From Foliamicus sp965115835 (GTDB taxonomy: Bacteria > Pseudomonadota > Gammaproteobacteria > Steroidobacterales > Foliamicaceae): a stretch of DNA of 64,000 nucleotides. The stretch is taken from the NCBI GenBank assembly GCA_965115835.1, contig OZ220471.1, positions 1,550,001 to 1,614,000 on the forward strand, in the 5' to 3' direction. Below, piece after piece: positions 1-7,689 of the stretch (the first letter of the stretch is position 1; each line of letters opens with the position of its first letter). Both the position numbers and the translations under genes were made by a program. The notes beneath the pieces were generated by a model. The model did not search any database. It worked only from the letters and a program-made list of their open reading frames with translations, and was not told the DNA's origin.

Positions 1-503
1 GACTCAACACCCTGGCCTGCACCCAGGCGGTCGGCGACCTGAAGGGCGAAGTGGCCATCTATCCGCTGCCGCATCTCCCGGTGGTGAAGGATCTGGTGCC
101 GGACCTCACGCATTTCTATGCGCAATACGCCGCTGTGGAACCCTGGCTCAAGACCAAAACCCCCCCTCCCCCCGACCGCGAGCGGCTGCAATCCCGGGAA
201 GATCAGGAAAAGATCAACACGCCGGCGGCCTGCATTCTTTGCGCCTGCTGCTCCACAAGCTGTCCCAGCTACTGGTGGAACGGCGACCGCTATCTGGGGC
301 CTGCCGCGCTGCTGGCCGCCTGGCGCTGGCTGGAGGATAGCCGCGACGAAGCCGCAGGCGAACGCCTCGATCAGCTCGAAGACCCCTTCCGCCTCTACCG
401 CTGCCACACCATCATGAACTGCGCGGAGGCCTGCCCCAAGGACCTCAATCCCGCACGAGCCATCGCGGAAACCAAAAAGAGGCTGATGGAGCGCCGATCC
501 TGA
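1..503 (+). CDS. sdhB: Succinate dehydrogenase iron-sulfur subunit SdhB (5' end outside window)
   Basis: Iron-sulfur subunit of succinate dehydrogenase (complex II), which passes electrons from the flavoprotein SdhA to the quinone site at the cytoplasmic membrane. The gene enters from the left; the frame opens at base 3 and 166 codons are visible. LAC near the edge is the end of the N-terminal [2Fe-2S] domain. The [4Fe-4S] ligands CILCACCSTSCP lie at bases 231-266 and the C-terminal cluster ligands CHTIMNCAEACP at 402-437, both near-identical to the family. The stop overlaps sdhE by four bases, so the rest of the sdh operon presumably lies just upstream of the window. Confidence 0.97.
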   Translation, partial: LNTLACTQAVGDLKGEVAIYPLPHLPVVKDLVPDLTHFYAQYAAVEPWLKTKTPPPPDRERLQSREDQEKINTPAACILCACCSTSCPSYWWNGDRYLGPAALLAAWRWLEDSRDEAAGERLDQLEDPFRLYRCHTIMNCAEACPKDLNPARAIAETKKRLMERRS

Positions 504-739
504 CTGCCGCCGCTTCAAGGCTGCGGTGGCGCTGCCGGCGCGGCAGCCGCGAATTGGACCTGCTGCTGGAGCGTTACCTGGAACACCGCTACGAACACGC
601 CGGCACGGCCGAACAGGCATGCTTCGAGGCGCTGCTCGAACTGGATGATCCCCAGCTGGGCGATTTGCTGGCGGGCCGCGCGGCGGCGGTCAACCCACAG
701 GAGGCGCGGGTAGTTGAGCGGATTCTCGGCAACGGTTGA
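500..739 (+). CDS. sdhE: FAD assembly factor SdhE (CptB/YgfY)
   Basis: Small soluble factor that promotes covalent attachment of FAD to SdhA before complex II assembles. The frame gives 79 residues, the usual family length, with the signature RRGSRELDLLL at residues 13-23; its RGxxE patch contacts the flavoprotein. No ATG, GTG or TTG precedes the signature nearby in this frame. The first in-frame TTG (554) lies inside the signature, so the start must be non-standard. CTG at 500, overlapping the sdhB stop as CTGA, is the best choice. The product is highly charged and has no membrane segment. Directly followed by its usual partner gene ygfX. Confidence 0.88.
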   Translation: MTAAASRLRWRCRRGSRELDLLLERYLEHRYEHAGTAEQACFEALLELDDPQLGDLLAGRAAAVNPQEARVVERILGNG

Positions 740-1160
740 GCTCGGCGCCAGCCGGCCGCCCTGGGGTCTGGCGGCCATCGCGAGCGCATTGCTGCTGGCG
801 GCGCTCGCGGTGCTGGTCTCGGACCTGCCGCTGTGGCTGCGACTGGCGATCCTGGCGGCGCTGGCGCTGGCCTGCGCGCACCGATGGCAGGCCCTGCGCG
901 CCGGGGGGATCGCCCCCGGGATCGCCGCCGTGTGGCTTGTCCCTTCGGACGGCTGGCGCCTGGTGCTGGACACCGGCGAGATGCAAAAAGCCGAATTGCT
1001 TCACCGGCAGGGCTTCGTGACGCGCGGGCTGGTGGGGTTGACCCTGCGCAGGGACTGTCCCGGAAAACGCCGTGGCGAGAAACTCACGCTGTGGATCACG
1101 CCGGCAATGCTGAGCGCGCCGGACTGGCGGCGGCTGCAGGTCCGGTTGCGCCATCCCTGA
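714..1160 (+). CDS. ygfX: YgfX/CptA-family membrane protein
   Basis: Small inner-membrane protein of the YgfX (CptA) family, the usual partner of SdhE. It has been described as the toxin-like half of the CptAB pair and as a membrane companion of flavoprotein assembly; its role here is inferred from position. 148 residues from a TTG start, overlapping the sdhE 3' end. Two hydrophobic stretches at roughly residues 18-38 and 41-57 form a helical hairpin. They are followed by a soluble tail rich in W, L and R, ending RLQVRLRHP. Sequence conservation in this family is weak, so the call rests on architecture plus the sdhE neighbour. Confidence 0.75.
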   Translation: MSGFSATVELGASRPPWGLAAIASALLLAALAVLVSDLPLWLRLAILAALALACAHRWQALRAGGIAPGIAAVWLVPSDGWRLVLDTGEMQKAELLHRQGFVTRGLVGLTLRRDCPGKRRGEKLTLWITPAMLSAPDWRRLQVRLRHP

Positions 1161-1352
1161 AACTCGAACATCTCGATGCGCCGCAGCCTTTCGGCCTCTT
1201 TTCCCGAACCCCTGTCTTCCCCGGTTTCCGCCATGGCGTCCGAGCATCGTGACCGCCCTTCCCGGTTTCCGGGGGATTCCGCCCGGATTCGGTGGCCCCG
1301 CGCTCGCTCCGCCCCGAGGCCGGAACCGCGGATGCCCGCAAGCGCGCAGCCT

Positions 1353-1397
1353 CTCTCGCCCGAAACTCCGGGATCCGCTGAGGTATCCGCCCTCAGC
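1353..1397 (+). repeat. Intergenic palindromic repeat, copy 1 (upstream of lepB)
   Basis: Conserved core at 1353-1381 (reading CTCGCCCGAAACTCCGGGAT in its centre), followed by a perfect 7-base inverted repeat GCTGAGG/CCTCAGC at 1377-1383 and 1391-1397. Related cores occur at 48722, 50933 (reverse) and 60580. It lies in the 269-base gap before lepB, where no gene is visible. Possibly a REP-like element. Confidence 0.55.
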
Positions 1398-1429
1398 CCC
1401 GCGGCAGGCGGTTAGAATTGCGTCCGCTT

Positions 1430-2206
1430 ATGGATTTTTCCGTTATTCTCGTTGCGATTACAGGGCTGGCCCTGGCCCTGTGGCTTGTCGACCGCTTCGT
1501 CATCGCACCCCGGAGCAAGCGGGCGACAGCGGACGGCGGCGCGCCTCGTCCCCGGCACAAGGTGTTCGAATACGCTGCGGCGTTTCTTCCGGTGCTGCTG
1601 GTCGTGCTTTGCGCCCGTTCGTTTCTCTACGAGCCGTACCGCATCCCGTCGGGTTCCATGCGCCCCACGCTGCAGGTAGGCGATTTCATCTTCGTGAACA
1701 AGTTCGTGTACGGCCTGCGGCTGCCGGTCACCAACACCCGCATTGTGGAACTGGGTTCGCCCGAGCGGGGCGATGTGGTGGTGTTCAAGCTGCCTTCCGA
1801 TCCCAGCGCCAATTTCATCAAGCGTCTGGTGGGCCTGCCCGGCGACCTCATCGAGTACCGCAACAAGCGGCTGAGCATCAACGGCGAGCCGGTCCGGGTA
1901 AGCGAGCCGGCGGCGGTGAATGCCCAATCGCCCTTTTCCGTATTGCAGGCCGAGGAAACCCTGGGCGCGACCCGGCACGATGTCTACTTCATGCCCGGGC
2001 AGCGGGGCCGGGAAGGCGTGTACCGGGTTCCCGACGGGCATTATTTCGTGATGGGCGACAATCGCGACAACAGCAGGGACAGTCGTTATCCGGGCGTGGA
2101 CTTCATCCCGGAGCACCGTCTGGTTGGCCGAGCCGAGCGCATCTGGTTCAACTGGGACATCGGCAGCATGCCGAAATGGCGCAGGATAGGCGACCCGATT
2201 CGTTGA
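1430..2206 (+). CDS. lepB: Signal peptidase I
   Basis: Membrane-bound serine protease that removes signal peptides from Sec- and Tat-exported proteins on the periplasmic side. 258 residues from ATG 1430; the frame could start at TTG 1418, but MDFSVIL matches the usual N-terminus. One hydrophobic helix lies at residues 2-20 and a second around 45-62. Catalytic Ser76 sits in PSGSMRPTL, the general-base Lys131 in FIKRLVGLPGD, and the conserved GDNRDNSRDSR box follows near residue 208. The usual upstream partner lepA is absent from the window. rnc starts inside its 3' end, as in the common lepB-rnc-era-recO operon. Confidence 0.96.
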   Translation: MDFSVILVAITGLALALWLVDRFVIAPRSKRATADGGAPRPRHKVFEYAAAFLPVLLVVLCARSFLYEPYRIPSGSMRPTLQVGDFIFVNKFVYGLRLPVTNTRIVELGSPERGDVVVFKLPSDPSANFIKRLVGLPGDLIEYRNKRLSINGEPVRVSEPAAVNAQSPFSVLQAEETLGATRHDVYFMPGQRGREGVYRVPDGHYFVMGDNRDNSRDSRYPGVDFIPEHRLVGRAERIWFNWDIGSMPKWRRIGDPIR

Positions 2207-2886
2207 CTGCCAACCGGCAACTTGCGCAATGGGCCACTGGCAAGCTTCAGTACGCCTTTACCCGGCCGGGTCTGCTCAAACAGGCGCTGACTCATCCCAG
2301 CGGCAGCGAACGCAACAATCGGCGGCTCGAGTTTCTTGGTGACGCGGTGCTGGAGCTGCTGTCGTCCAACGGCTTGTACAACCGTTATCCCGAAGCGCTG
2401 GAGGGCGCCCTTACCCACATGCGCCAGCGTCTTGTACAGCAGGGGACACTGACCGAGGTGGCCGCCGAACTGGATCTGAGCCGGCAACTGCGCTACCACG
2501 GCGCGGACCTGGCGCCGGGCGAAGCGGCGCACCCGGCCATGCTGGCGGACGCCCTCGAAGCCTTGTTTGCCGCAATATGGCTGGATGGGGGCATCAAGCC
2601 GGCCACCGCCCTGTTCGAGAGACTGTTCGGGGAACGCATCGAGTCCGTGACAGCGCAGCCGCGTGACGCCAAGAGCCTTCTGCAGGAGTACCTGCAGGGC
2701 TGCGGACACAAGCCGCCCGAATACCGGCTGGCGGAGGCCAGCGACAATCCGCAGTCGCCGCGCTTCCGCTCGGTTTGCAAGGCGCCGGAATTGTCGCTGA
2801 GCGCGACCGGCGAAGGACGGACGATACAGGCTTCCGAGATAGCCGCCGCCGAGGCGATTCTGGCGCAGGTTGGTGAGAAGCCATGA
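2176..2886 (+). CDS. rnc: Ribonuclease III
   Basis: Double-strand-specific endoribonuclease for rRNA and mRNA processing. The N-terminal catalytic domain has the signature RRLEFLGDAVLELL and the second metal-binding segment MLADALEALFAAIWLDGG. The C-terminal double-stranded-RNA-binding domain begins at DAKSLLQEYLQG and ends ASEIAAAEAILAQV. Starting at ATG 2176 gives 236 residues and overlaps lepB by 31 bases. TTG 2203, overlapping the lepB stop as TTGA, would give 227 residues, closer to the family norm; neither has a clear ribosome-binding site. The stop overlaps era by four bases. Confidence 0.94.
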   Translation: MAQDRRPDSLTANRQLAQWATGKLQYAFTRPGLLKQALTHPSGSERNNRRLEFLGDAVLELLSSNGLYNRYPEALEGALTHMRQRLVQQGTLTEVAAELDLSRQLRYHGADLAPGEAAHPAMLADALEALFAAIWLDGGIKPATALFERLFGERIESVTAQPRDAKSLLQEYLQGCGHKPPEYRLAEASDNPQSPRFRSVCKAPELSLSATGEGRTIQASEIAAAEAILAQVGEKP

Positions 2887-3752
2887 GTTTCCGCACCGGT
2901 CTTGTGCCGATCCTGGGCCGTCCCAATGTTGGCAAATCCACCCTCCTGAACCGGATACTGAAGGAAAAGGTCAGCATTGAAACACGCAAGCCGCAGACTA
3001 CACGGCACGCGATCACTGGCGTACGCCACGCACAGGCCTCGCAGCTCGTGCTGGTGGATACGCCGGGATTGCACACGCCGGACAAGCGTTTGCTGTCGCG
3101 CCACATGAATCGCGCCGCTCTGGGCGCGCTGGAGGGCGCCCACCTGATCCTCGTGGTGGTGGAGGCGGGCCGCTGGACGCGAGCGGACGACCGAGTGCTG
3201 GGCGAGACCGCAAGATCGGGCCTGAAATGCATCCTGGTGGTCAACAAGATCGACCGCCTGCAAAGCCGCGAAGACCTCCTTCCCTTCCTGGAGCTGTGCG
3301 GCGCGAAAGCCGACTTCGCCGCGATCGTTCCGGTATCCGCCCGCCACGGCGATAATCTGGAGCGTCTCCACGATGTCGTGGCGGAATATCTCCCGGAGGG
3401 GGTTCCCCAGTTCCCCGACGGCGCGGTTACCGATCGCGGCATGGGGTTTCGAATTGCCGAGATGCTGCGCGAAAAGCTGACGCTCAACACCCATCGCGAA
3501 GTACCCTACGATCTGGATGTGGTGGTGACCTCCCTGGAAACCCGCGCCAAGGCAGTGGTGGCCGAACTGGAAGTGCGGGTCAACCGCCCTTCCCAGCGCG
3601 GCATAGTGGTGGGGCGCGGCGGCTTGCGGCTGAAAGCGGCCGCCCGTCAGGCGCGCATGGAACTGCAGCGCATATTCGCCCGGCCTTTTCATGTGCGCGC
3701 CCATGTCCGGGTGCGCAAGAACTGGTTCAACAACCCCCGGTTTTGCCAATGA
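2883..3752 (+). CDS. era: GTPase Era
   Basis: Ras-like GTPase with a KH domain that binds the 3' end of 16S rRNA and acts in maturation of the small ribosomal subunit. 289 residues. G1 is GRPNVGKST (residues 12-20), G3 is DTPGLH (60-65) and G4 is NKID (122-125). The C-terminal KH loop is GRGGLRLK, followed by VRVRKNW. The tail after that (FNNPRFCQ) is a little shorter than the usual ending. ATGA overlaps link it to rnc upstream and recO downstream, so the three are translationally coupled. Confidence 0.96.
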   Translation: MSFRTGLVPILGRPNVGKSTLLNRILKEKVSIETRKPQTTRHAITGVRHAQASQLVLVDTPGLHTPDKRLLSRHMNRAALGALEGAHLILVVVEAGRWTRADDRVLGETARSGLKCILVVNKIDRLQSREDLLPFLELCGAKADFAAIVPVSARHGDNLERLHDVVAEYLPEGVPQFPDGAVTDRGMGFRIAEMLREKLTLNTHREVPYDLDVVVTSLETRAKAVVAELEVRVNRPSQRGIVVGRGGLRLKAAARQARMELQRIFARPFHVRAHVRVRKNWFNNPRFCQ

Positions 3753-4477
3753 GCAGTATTCGGCGCGTCGAACTGGCCGAGGGCTGGGTGCTGCACAGCC
3801 GCCCGTTCCGGGAAACCAGCCTGATCGTGGAGGCTTTCTCGCGGGACCATGGGCGGGTGGGGCTGGTGGCGCGCGGCGGGCGCCGCCCGCGTTCCTCCCT
3901 GGCTCTGGCCGCACAGCCGTTTCGGCGCCTGTTGCTCTCGTGGAGCGGGCGCGGGGAGCTGGTCACCCTGACCGCGGCGGAGAGCGCTTCGCAGAACGCG
4001 GGTTGCCGCCCGCCCGGGGGCAAGGCGCTCATGCCGGCCCTGTACCTCAATGAGCTGGTCCTCAAGCTGACCCGCCGCGAGGATCCGCATCCCGAACTGT
4101 TCGACCATTACTGCGCCGCGCTGGAAGAGTTGCGCGCCGGTGAGCCGGTCGAACCCGCGTTGCGGCGCTTCGAACTCGACCTTTTGGCGTCCCTGGGCCT
4201 GGGGCTGAACCTGAAGTTCGATACGCAGGGCCGGGAGCTGGCGCCGGACACCGCCTACCGCTACCGTATGGAAGCGGGCGCCGAAGCGTTGCCGCCCGGC
4301 GCCCGGACCGGCAAGGCCATGAACTTCAGCGGCGCGGAACTGCTGGGGATCGCGCGAAGGGATTGGCGCCGCCGGGACATGCGCCACGCGGCCCGCCGCC
4401 TGCTGGGGACAGCGATCGATTTTTACCTTGAAGGAAGGCCGTTGAACACCCGCAAGGTGTTCGCGGCGATGCAATGA
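3749..4477 (+). CDS. recO: DNA repair protein RecO
   Basis: Recombination mediator that, with RecR, loads RecA onto SSB-coated single-stranded DNA. 242 residues. The N-terminal OB-fold segment contains GWVLHSRPFRETSLIVEAF and VARGGRRPRSS, typical of RecO. A helical C-terminal half follows, with FELDLLASLGLG at about residues 135-146. No zinc-finger cysteine cluster is visible in the C-terminal half, as is usual in proteobacterial RecO. ATG 3749 overlaps the era stop (ATGA), and its own stop overlaps the mutL start the same way. Confidence 0.92.
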   Translation: MSSIRRVELAEGWVLHSRPFRETSLIVEAFSRDHGRVGLVARGGRRPRSSLALAAQPFRRLLLSWSGRGELVTLTAAESASQNAGCRPPGGKALMPALYLNELVLKLTRREDPHPELFDHYCAALEELRAGEPVEPALRRFELDLLASLGLGLNLKFDTQGRELAPDTAYRYRMEAGAEALPPGARTGKAMNFSGAELLGIARRDWRRRDMRHAARRLLGTAIDFYLEGRPLNTRKVFAAMQ

Positions 4478-6276
4478 CCATCCAGCGGCTGCCGGATCAC
4501 CTGATCAACCAGATCGCCGCCGGCGAGGTGGTGGAACGGCCGGCGTCGGCGGTCAAGGAATTGATGGAGAACAGCCTGGACGCCGGTGCGCAGCAGATCG
4601 CCGTGCAGGTGGAAAAGGGCGGCTCGCAACTCTGCCGGGTACGCGACGATGGCGTGGGCATTGCCATGGCCGAACTGGCGGTTGCCCTGCAGCGGCACGC
4701 CACCAGCAAGATCGAAAGCCTGGAGGACCTGCGGACGGTTGCGACGCTGGGATTCCGGGGGGAGGCGCTGCCCAGCATTGCGGCGGTGTCGAGGCTGGAG
4801 CTGGCTTCTCGGGTGGCCGGGGAACGCAGCGCCTGGACCGTGAAGTGCGCCGGCGGCAGCTGTTCCGAACCTCGTCCCTCGGCGCATCCTCAAGGCACAA
4901 CGGTAGAGATTCGCGATCTCTTCTACAACACCCCGGCGCGGCGCAGCTTCCTGCGCAAGCCGATCACGGAATCGCGTCACATCGACCGGGTGGTGCTGCG
5001 CATGGCGCTCAGCCGTTTCTCCACCGCCCTGCGTTACGAGAAGGACGGGCGGTTGAGCTACGACCTGCCGGCGGCCCGGGAACGCGGGGAACAGGAGAAG
5101 CGTCTGGCCCGTCTGCTGGGCGCCGAGTTTGTGGAAAACGCCCTGTATTTCGAGGAGCAGCAGCAGGGCATTCATTTACGCGGATGGCTGGCGCGTTCCC
5201 GGTATTCGCGCCGCCAGGGGGACATGCAGCACCTGTTCCTGAACGGGCGGGCGGTTTTCGACCGCACCGTGGCTCATGCAGCGCGCCAGGCCTACGAGGA
5301 TGTCATGTTCCATGGCCGTCATCCGGCCTGGCTGCTGTACCTGGACATGGATCCCGCAGCGGTGGATGTCAATGCGCATCCGTCCAAGCATGAGGTGCGG
5401 TTTCGCGATGGGCGCAGGGTGCATGACAGCGTTCGCCGCACCCTGGAGGCGGTGTTGGCGAAAACCCGACCGGCCGGGGCGCCGGAATCCGGGGAGCCGG
5501 CCGCGGGGAGCACACCGCCCCCGGTCTCTCCGCTGCCCGGGCGCGGCCCCGCAAGGGACGGCGCCGGCAGCGGCAATCTGGCCCTGTTGCTGGGGGTTCC
5601 GCAAGTTCCGGCGGGATCGGGGGCTGGCGCGGGCGAGGTACAGGAACCGTTCCCGGATGCGGGCGACGACGCCACGCCGCCGCTGGGTCATGCGCTGGCG
5701 CAGTTGAGCGGGGTGTACATCCTGGCCCAGAACCGCGAGGGGCTGATTATCGTGGACATGCACGCCGCGCATGAACGGGTGGTGTACGAGCGCATGAAGG
5801 CGCAGCTGGGGGAGCAGGGCGTGGGCTCTCAGCTGTTGCTGGAGCCGGTTCGCCTTCGGGCAGGGCAGGAGGACATCGCCACCGCCAAACAGCAGCGCGA
5901 AACCTGGAAGCGACTGGGGCTCGTGGTCGACCAGGTGGGTCCGGAAACCCTGGCGGTGCGCGAGGTCCCGGCGCTGCTTGCGGGCGGCGATGTGCAGGCG
6001 CTGCTGCGCGATCTGCTTTCCGGGGCGCAATCCCGGCAAGAGGCAGAAAGCGAAGCGGCGGCCCAGGAGATGACCGAACGGATCCACCATATGCTGGCGA
6101 CGATGGCCTGCCACACATCCGTGCGGGCCAATCGACGTCTCACCCTGGAGGAAATGAACGCCTTGCTGCGCGATATGGAGCGCACCCCGCGCGCGGACCA
6201 GTGCAACCACGGCCGCCCCACATGGCGGGCCTTCAGCATCCGGGAGCTGGACCGCATGTTCCTGCGCGGCCGTTGA
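4474..6276 (+). CDS. mutL: DNA mismatch repair protein MutL, endonuclease-motif type
   Basis: Mismatch-repair ATPase that links MutS to strand incision. 600 residues. The GHKL ATPase domain shows QIAAGEVVERPASAVKEL, ENSLDAGA, DDGVGI and TLGFRGEAL. A Pro/Gly-rich linker at about residues 335-400 precedes the C-terminal dimerisation domain. That domain carries DMHAAHERVVYE (residues 428-439), matching the DQHA(X)2E(X)4E metal-binding endonuclease motif that E. coli MutL lacks, plus ACHTSVRA and CNHGRPTW near the C-terminus. The strand-incision activity is therefore probably intrinsic. Overlaps recO; miaA follows after 43 bases. Confidence 0.97.
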   Translation: MTIQRLPDHLINQIAAGEVVERPASAVKELMENSLDAGAQQIAVQVEKGGSQLCRVRDDGVGIAMAELAVALQRHATSKIESLEDLRTVATLGFRGEALPSIAAVSRLELASRVAGERSAWTVKCAGGSCSEPRPSAHPQGTTVEIRDLFYNTPARRSFLRKPITESRHIDRVVLRMALSRFSTALRYEKDGRLSYDLPAARERGEQEKRLARLLGAEFVENALYFEEQQQGIHLRGWLARSRYSRRQGDMQHLFLNGRAVFDRTVAHAARQAYEDVMFHGRHPAWLLYLDMDPAAVDVNAHPSKHEVRFRDGRRVHDSVRRTLEAVLAKTRPAGAPESGEPAAGSTPPPVSPLPGRGPARDGAGSGNLALLLGVPQVPAGSGAGAGEVQEPFPDAGDDATPPLGHALAQLSGVYILAQNREGLIIVDMHAAHERVVYERMKAQLGEQGVGSQLLLEPVRLRAGQEDIATAKQQRETWKRLGLVVDQVGPETLAVREVPALLAGGDVQALLRDLLSGAQSRQEAESEAAAQEMTERIHHMLATMACHTSVRANRRLTLEEMNALLRDMERTPRADQCNHGRPTWRAFSIRELDRMFLRGR

Positions 6277-6319
6277 CGCCGCTTGCGCCGATCATGGCTC
6301 ATGCACGCACAGCAGACGA

Positions 6320-7303
6320 ATGGAAGCGCTGCTGCTGAAGGGACCGACATGCGTGGGCAAGACCCGCCTGATTGTGGAGTTGTCCGCGCGCCTGCCGTTG
6401 CGGATCATCAGCGTGGATTCGGCCAGCGTCTTTCGCGGCCTGGATATCGGCACCGCCAAGCCCGGCGCGCAGCAGCAGCAGGCGGCGCCGCACTTTCTGG
6501 TGGATGTGTGCTCGCCAACAGAACGCTATTCCGCCGCCCGCTTCGTGCAGGACGCACGCCGGGAGATTGCGCGGGCGCGGGCGGCGAATCAGGCGCCGGT
6601 CCTGGTGGGCGGCGCCATGTTGTATTTTCGCGCGCTGGAGCGGGGTCTGGCGGAAATGCCGGGTGCGGACCCCTCCTTGCGCAACCGCATCCGGGAGCAG
6701 GCCGCGGCCGAAGGCTGGCCCGCGCTGCACGCCCGGCTCAAGGCGCTCGATCCAACGGCGGCGAGCCGGATTGCGCCCAGTGACGCAACCCGCATCGAGC
6801 GGGCGCTCGAGGTGCTTGAGATTACCGGGCGGCCAATCAGCTCGCACTGGGCGAACACGCGCCCCAACGGCCCCCACCGCTACCTCAAGTTTGCGCTGAT
6901 ACCCGCCGACCGCGAAGCCTGGCGTCGCCGTATCGAGGAACGTTTCCGAGGCATGCTCGAGCGCGGCTGGCTGAACGAGGTGAAGGCGCTGCATGCATTG
7001 CGCCTCGACCCGGGCTTGCCAGCCATGCGAATCGCCGGCTACCGGCAGTTGCTGGAGCACCTCGACGGCGGCTGTTCGCTTGCGGAAGCGGTCGCGCGCG
7101 GGATCCGGGCCACCAAGGCCCTGGGGCGGAGGCAACTCACCTGGCTGCGCGCCGAGAAGGGAATCGAGCGGCTCGCCGGCGAAAACCCCGGCAACGGGGC
7201 GCGCCTGGAGGCCGCGATTCGGGCGCACTGGAAAATGGGCTCGGCGCAAACCGCCATACCGGTGCGCGGAAATGGCCACACAACCGCCGCGATTCCGCCG
7301 TAA
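6320..7303 (+). CDS. miaA: tRNA dimethylallyltransferase MiaA
   Basis: Transfers a dimethylallyl group to A37 of tRNAs reading UNN codons. 327 residues. The P-loop is GPTCVGKT (residues 8-15). The substrate-binding segment DSASVFRGLDIGTAKPGA corresponds to the canonical DSMQVYRGMDIGTAKP, with S and F replacing M and Y. VLVGGAMLYFRAL and MRIAGYRQLLEHLDG are further family blocks. The C-terminal ~40 residues after TWLRAE are not conserved and look disordered. It sits between mutL and hfq, exactly as in enterobacteria. Confidence 0.95.
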   Translation: MEALLLKGPTCVGKTRLIVELSARLPLRIISVDSASVFRGLDIGTAKPGAQQQQAAPHFLVDVCSPTERYSAARFVQDARREIARARAANQAPVLVGGAMLYFRALERGLAEMPGADPSLRNRIREQAAAEGWPALHARLKALDPTAASRIAPSDATRIERALEVLEITGRPISSHWANTRPNGPHRYLKFALIPADREAWRRRIEERFRGMLERGWLNEVKALHALRLDPGLPAMRIAGYRQLLEHLDGGCSLAEAVARGIRATKALGRRQLTWLRAEKGIERLAGENPGNGARLEAAIRAHWKMGSAQTAIPVRGNGHTTAAIPP

Positions 7304-7339
7304 TGAGCCCAAATACCTGTTTGCGCACCCTTTTCCGCT

Positions 7340-7359
7340 TGGTCCCACAACCGGGACCA
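7340..7359 (+). promoter_or_regulatory. Inverted repeat in the miaA-hfq gap
   Basis: A perfect 7-base inverted repeat, TGGTCCC at 7340-7346 and GGGACCA at 7353-7359, with a 6-base loop, sits about 80 bases before the hfq start. No T-run follows, so it is not a standard terminator. It could be an RNA hairpin in the hfq leader, where autoregulation is known in other bacteria. Function is not shown. Confidence 0.35.
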
Positions 7360-7437
7360 GCCACTTTGGGAGTCCAGTCAATTGCGGGGTATTCCCGTCT
7401 TTCGCCGGACCCCCGGCTTCAAGAAAAGGAGCGCCTG

Positions 7438-7689
7438 ATGAACAGCCGACAAGACCTGCAGAACCGCTTCCTGAACACGCTGCGGCGCCGGCGGGCCCGG
7501 GTATACATGTTCCTGGTCAACGGGATCAAGCTCAAGGGAGTGATCGGAGGCTTTGATATGTACGTGGTACTGCTGCACAATGGCGCCAGCCAGATCGTGT
7601 ACAAGCACGCCATATCCGCCATCGTTCCCGTCAACCCGCAAGACTTCGACGCCACGCTGTGCGAGGAAGGGGATCCGTCGCTTGACTGA
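7438..7689 (+). CDS. hfq: RNA chaperone Hfq
   Basis: Hexameric Sm-like RNA chaperone that pairs small RNAs with mRNAs. 83 residues from ATG 7438, preceded by AAGGA at 7426-7430. Numbering aligns with E. coli Hfq without gaps over residues 1-60. Q8, F11, N28, G29, I30, K31, F39, D40 and the Sm2 motif YKHAIS (55-60) are conserved. Several contact positions differ: Y25 is F, Q33 is K, Q41 is M, F42 is Y, and the rim reads RRRRAR instead of RRERVP, adding positive charge. The tail is short and acidic (DFDATLCEEGDPSLD). Its stop is overlapped by hflX. Confidence 0.95.
   Translation: MNSRQDLQNRFLNTLRRRRARVYMFLVNGIKLKGVIGGFDMYVVLLHNGASQIVYKHAISAIVPVNPQDFDATLCEEGDPSLD

Noticed and set aside
1161..1429. 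Gene or lepA remnant upstream of lepB
   Set aside because: No lepA-like sequence; only short frames and one palindromic element are present.
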